NCBI RefSeq assembly: GCF_003032475.1
Contig: NZ_CP028369.1
Location: 4,340,001 to 4,404,000 of the forward strand
Reading direction: 5' to 3'
DNA from: Streptomyces sp. P3
GTDB taxonomy: Bacteria; Actinomycetota; Actinomycetes; Streptomycetales; Streptomycetaceae
DNA length: 64,000 nt
Position 1 is the first letter of the stretch. Every line of letters begins with the position of its first letter. A model generated the notes under the pieces. That model made no database searches. It was not told the DNA's origin and was given only the letters and a program-made list of their open reading frames with translations. The translations under genes were made by a program, and so were the position numbers. Shown here piece after piece: positions 62,967-64,000 of this stretch.

Positions 62967-63638
62967 ATGACCTCTGTGCCCACGCCGATCCCGTCCCGCA
63001 CGCAGTACGTGCTGGAGGAGATCAAACGCCGCATCCTCACCGGGCGCCTGACGCCCGGTCAGGCCCTGGTCGAAACCGAGCTCGCCGCGCAGTTCGGGGT
63101 CTCCAAGACCCCGGTGCGCGAGGCCCTCAAGACCCTGGCCGGCACCGGACTGGTCGTCATGAGCCAGTACAAGGGCGTCACGGTGCGCATGGTGGACGCG
63201 GACATGGCGCGCGAGGTGTACGACGTCCGCCTGCTCCTCGAACCCGAGGCGCTCAAGCGGGCGGTGCGCCGGGGCGCCTCCCTGGACGCCGCACGCTCCG
63301 CGCTGACCAGGGCGGACGAGGCGACCGACACCGCCGAACGGTCCCTCGCCAACCGGGAGTTCCACCGCGCCCTGTACCTGCCCTGCGGGAACCCGCTGCT
63401 CGGCCGGATGCTCGACGAGGTCCGCGACCAGGCCGCCCTGGTCTCCGCCGTCGCCTGGGCGGCCTCGCCCTCCTGGGAGCGGGAGGCCGGCGAGCACCGC
63501 GAGATCCTCCGGCTGGCCCTGGCCGGCGACGCGGACGGCGCGGCCCGCGCCCTGCACGCCCACATCGCGTCCTTCGTGCTCCGGGCGTTCCCCGAGACCG
63601 CCGAGGACCAGTCACCCGAACAGGAAGGCCGGGAATGA
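62967..63638 (+). CDS. GntR-family (FCD) regulator
   Basis: 223 residues. Winged helix with VETELAAQFGVSKTPVREAL and an FCD domain with ANREFHRALYLPCGNPLL and AGEHREILRLALAGD. ATG 62967 follows GAGAGG; the upstream part of the frame is leader sequence. Stop overlaps the next start (ATGA), so it probably regulates the DapA-family gene with it. Confidence 0.91.
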   Translation: MTSVPTPIPSRTQYVLEEIKRRILTGRLTPGQALVETELAAQFGVSKTPVREALKTLAGTGLVVMSQYKGVTVRMVDADMAREVYDVRLLLEPEALKRAVRRGASLDAARSALTRADEATDTAERSLANREFHRALYLPCGNPLLGRMLDEVRDQAALVSAVAWAASPSWEREAGEHREILRLALAGDADGAARALHAHIASFVLRAFPETAEDQSPEQEGRE

Positions 63639-64000
63639 GCAGCGTGGCGTTCGAGACCCAGCGTGCGGCCCTGGCCGACGTGGTGGCCATCCCGGTGACC
63701 CCGTTCGCCGAGGACGGCTCCGTCGACCGGGACGCCCACCGGGCCCTGCTGCGCAGGCTCCTCGACGGCGGCATCACCACCCTCACCCCGAACGGCAACA
63801 CCGGCGAGTTCTACGCCCTCGCCCCCGACGAGCGCCGGCTGGTCCTCGAGCTGACCGTCGACGAGGCGGGCGGACGGGCCGTGATCCTGGCCGGCGTCGG
63901 ACACGACGTGCCGACCGCCGTGGCCACCGCCCGGCACGCCCGTGAGCTGGGCGCGCAGATGGTGATGGTCCATCAGCCCGTCCACCCCTACGTCTCGCAG
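63635..64000 (+). CDS. DapA/DHDPS-family aldolase or dehydratase (3' end missing)
   Basis: 122 residues are visible before the window ends. IPVTPFAEDGSVDRDAHRAL and TLTPNGNTGEFYALAPDERR are the DHDPS-superfamily N terminus. In its GNTGEFY it is closer to sugar-acid dehydratases than to lysine-pathway DapA. The Schiff-base lysine lies beyond the window. Translationally coupled to the GntR gene. Confidence 0.85.
   Translation, partial: MSSVAFETQRAALADVVAIPVTPFAEDGSVDRDAHRALLRRLLDGGITTLTPNGNTGEFYALAPDERRLVLELTVDEAGGRAVILAGVGHDVPTAVATARHARELGAQMVMVHQPVHPYVSQ

Overview
This window is chromosomal DNA of a Streptomyces species. It has very high GC content, GTG and TTG starts, many start-stop overlaps, and the sporulation regulator WhiA beside the central-carbon block gap-pgk-tpiA-secG. 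No phage, integrase, insertion sequence or CRISPR array is visible. The inserted-looking part is about 23.1-29.5 kb, a signalling/glycan cluster lying between conserved core blocks.

Layout: (1) 0-10.3 kb, plus strand: 3' part of whiA, a secreted M14 carboxypeptidase, gap, pgk, tpiA, secG, an RbpA-family gene and pgi. (2) 10.4-17.1 kb, minus strand: oxidative and non-oxidative pentose phosphate operon tkt-tal-zwf-opcA-pgl, read from 17.1 kb down. (3) 17.4-22.9 kb: haem A biosynthesis (ctaB, ctaA), a small unknown gene, an amidohydrolase and an ABC exporter pair. (4) 23.1-29.5 kb: a secreted GH16 glycosidase facing a minus-strand operon of five overlapping genes (two response regulators, HEAT-repeat protein, HAS-like glycosyltransferase, hybrid-input histidine kinase). 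(5) 30.2-36.8 kb: the complete suf Fe-S assembly operon sufR-B-D-Rieske-C-S-U-SufT-like, with a SufR operator lying on its promoter and start codon. (6) 36.8-45.6 kb: small accessory genes (AbfB-domain protein, SMR pump with its TetR repressor and twin operators, HxlR-peroxiredoxin fusion, dapD, a HAD-like gene, a dapA-family gene, ArsR/SRPBCC pair) with several simple-sequence repeats. (7) 45.6-53 kb: secreted nuclease, unknown 475-residue protein, PhoX phosphatase with a PHO box, then a Ro60/Rsr (TROVE) gene preceded by three tandem Y-like RNAs. (8) 53-64 kb: GntR regulator and ACC deaminase, TetR, double TerD protein, a uronate-oxidation divergon (uronate dehydrogenase and ketodeoxyglucarate dehydratase), MFS exporter, small enzymes, and a GntR/DapA-family pair cut by the window edge.

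The most interesting locus is 50.85-51.30 kb. Two of the three RNA elements contain a T arm, a 7-bp acceptor stem closed by a short loop, and a D arm, in circularly permuted order. This is the architecture known for YrlA-class Y RNAs, which mimic tRNA and bind Ro60. The first also carries a canonical CAU anticodon loop. The middle one keeps the shared basal motifs but lacks the tRNA module. Together with the TROVE gene they look like a complete Ro ribonucleoprotein locus with three RNA partners.

Many promoters here appear to serve leaderless mRNAs (a TAnnnT hexamer 6-8 nt before the start codon), including those of dapD, sufR, the SMR gene, the ABC ATPase and the MBL-fold gene.
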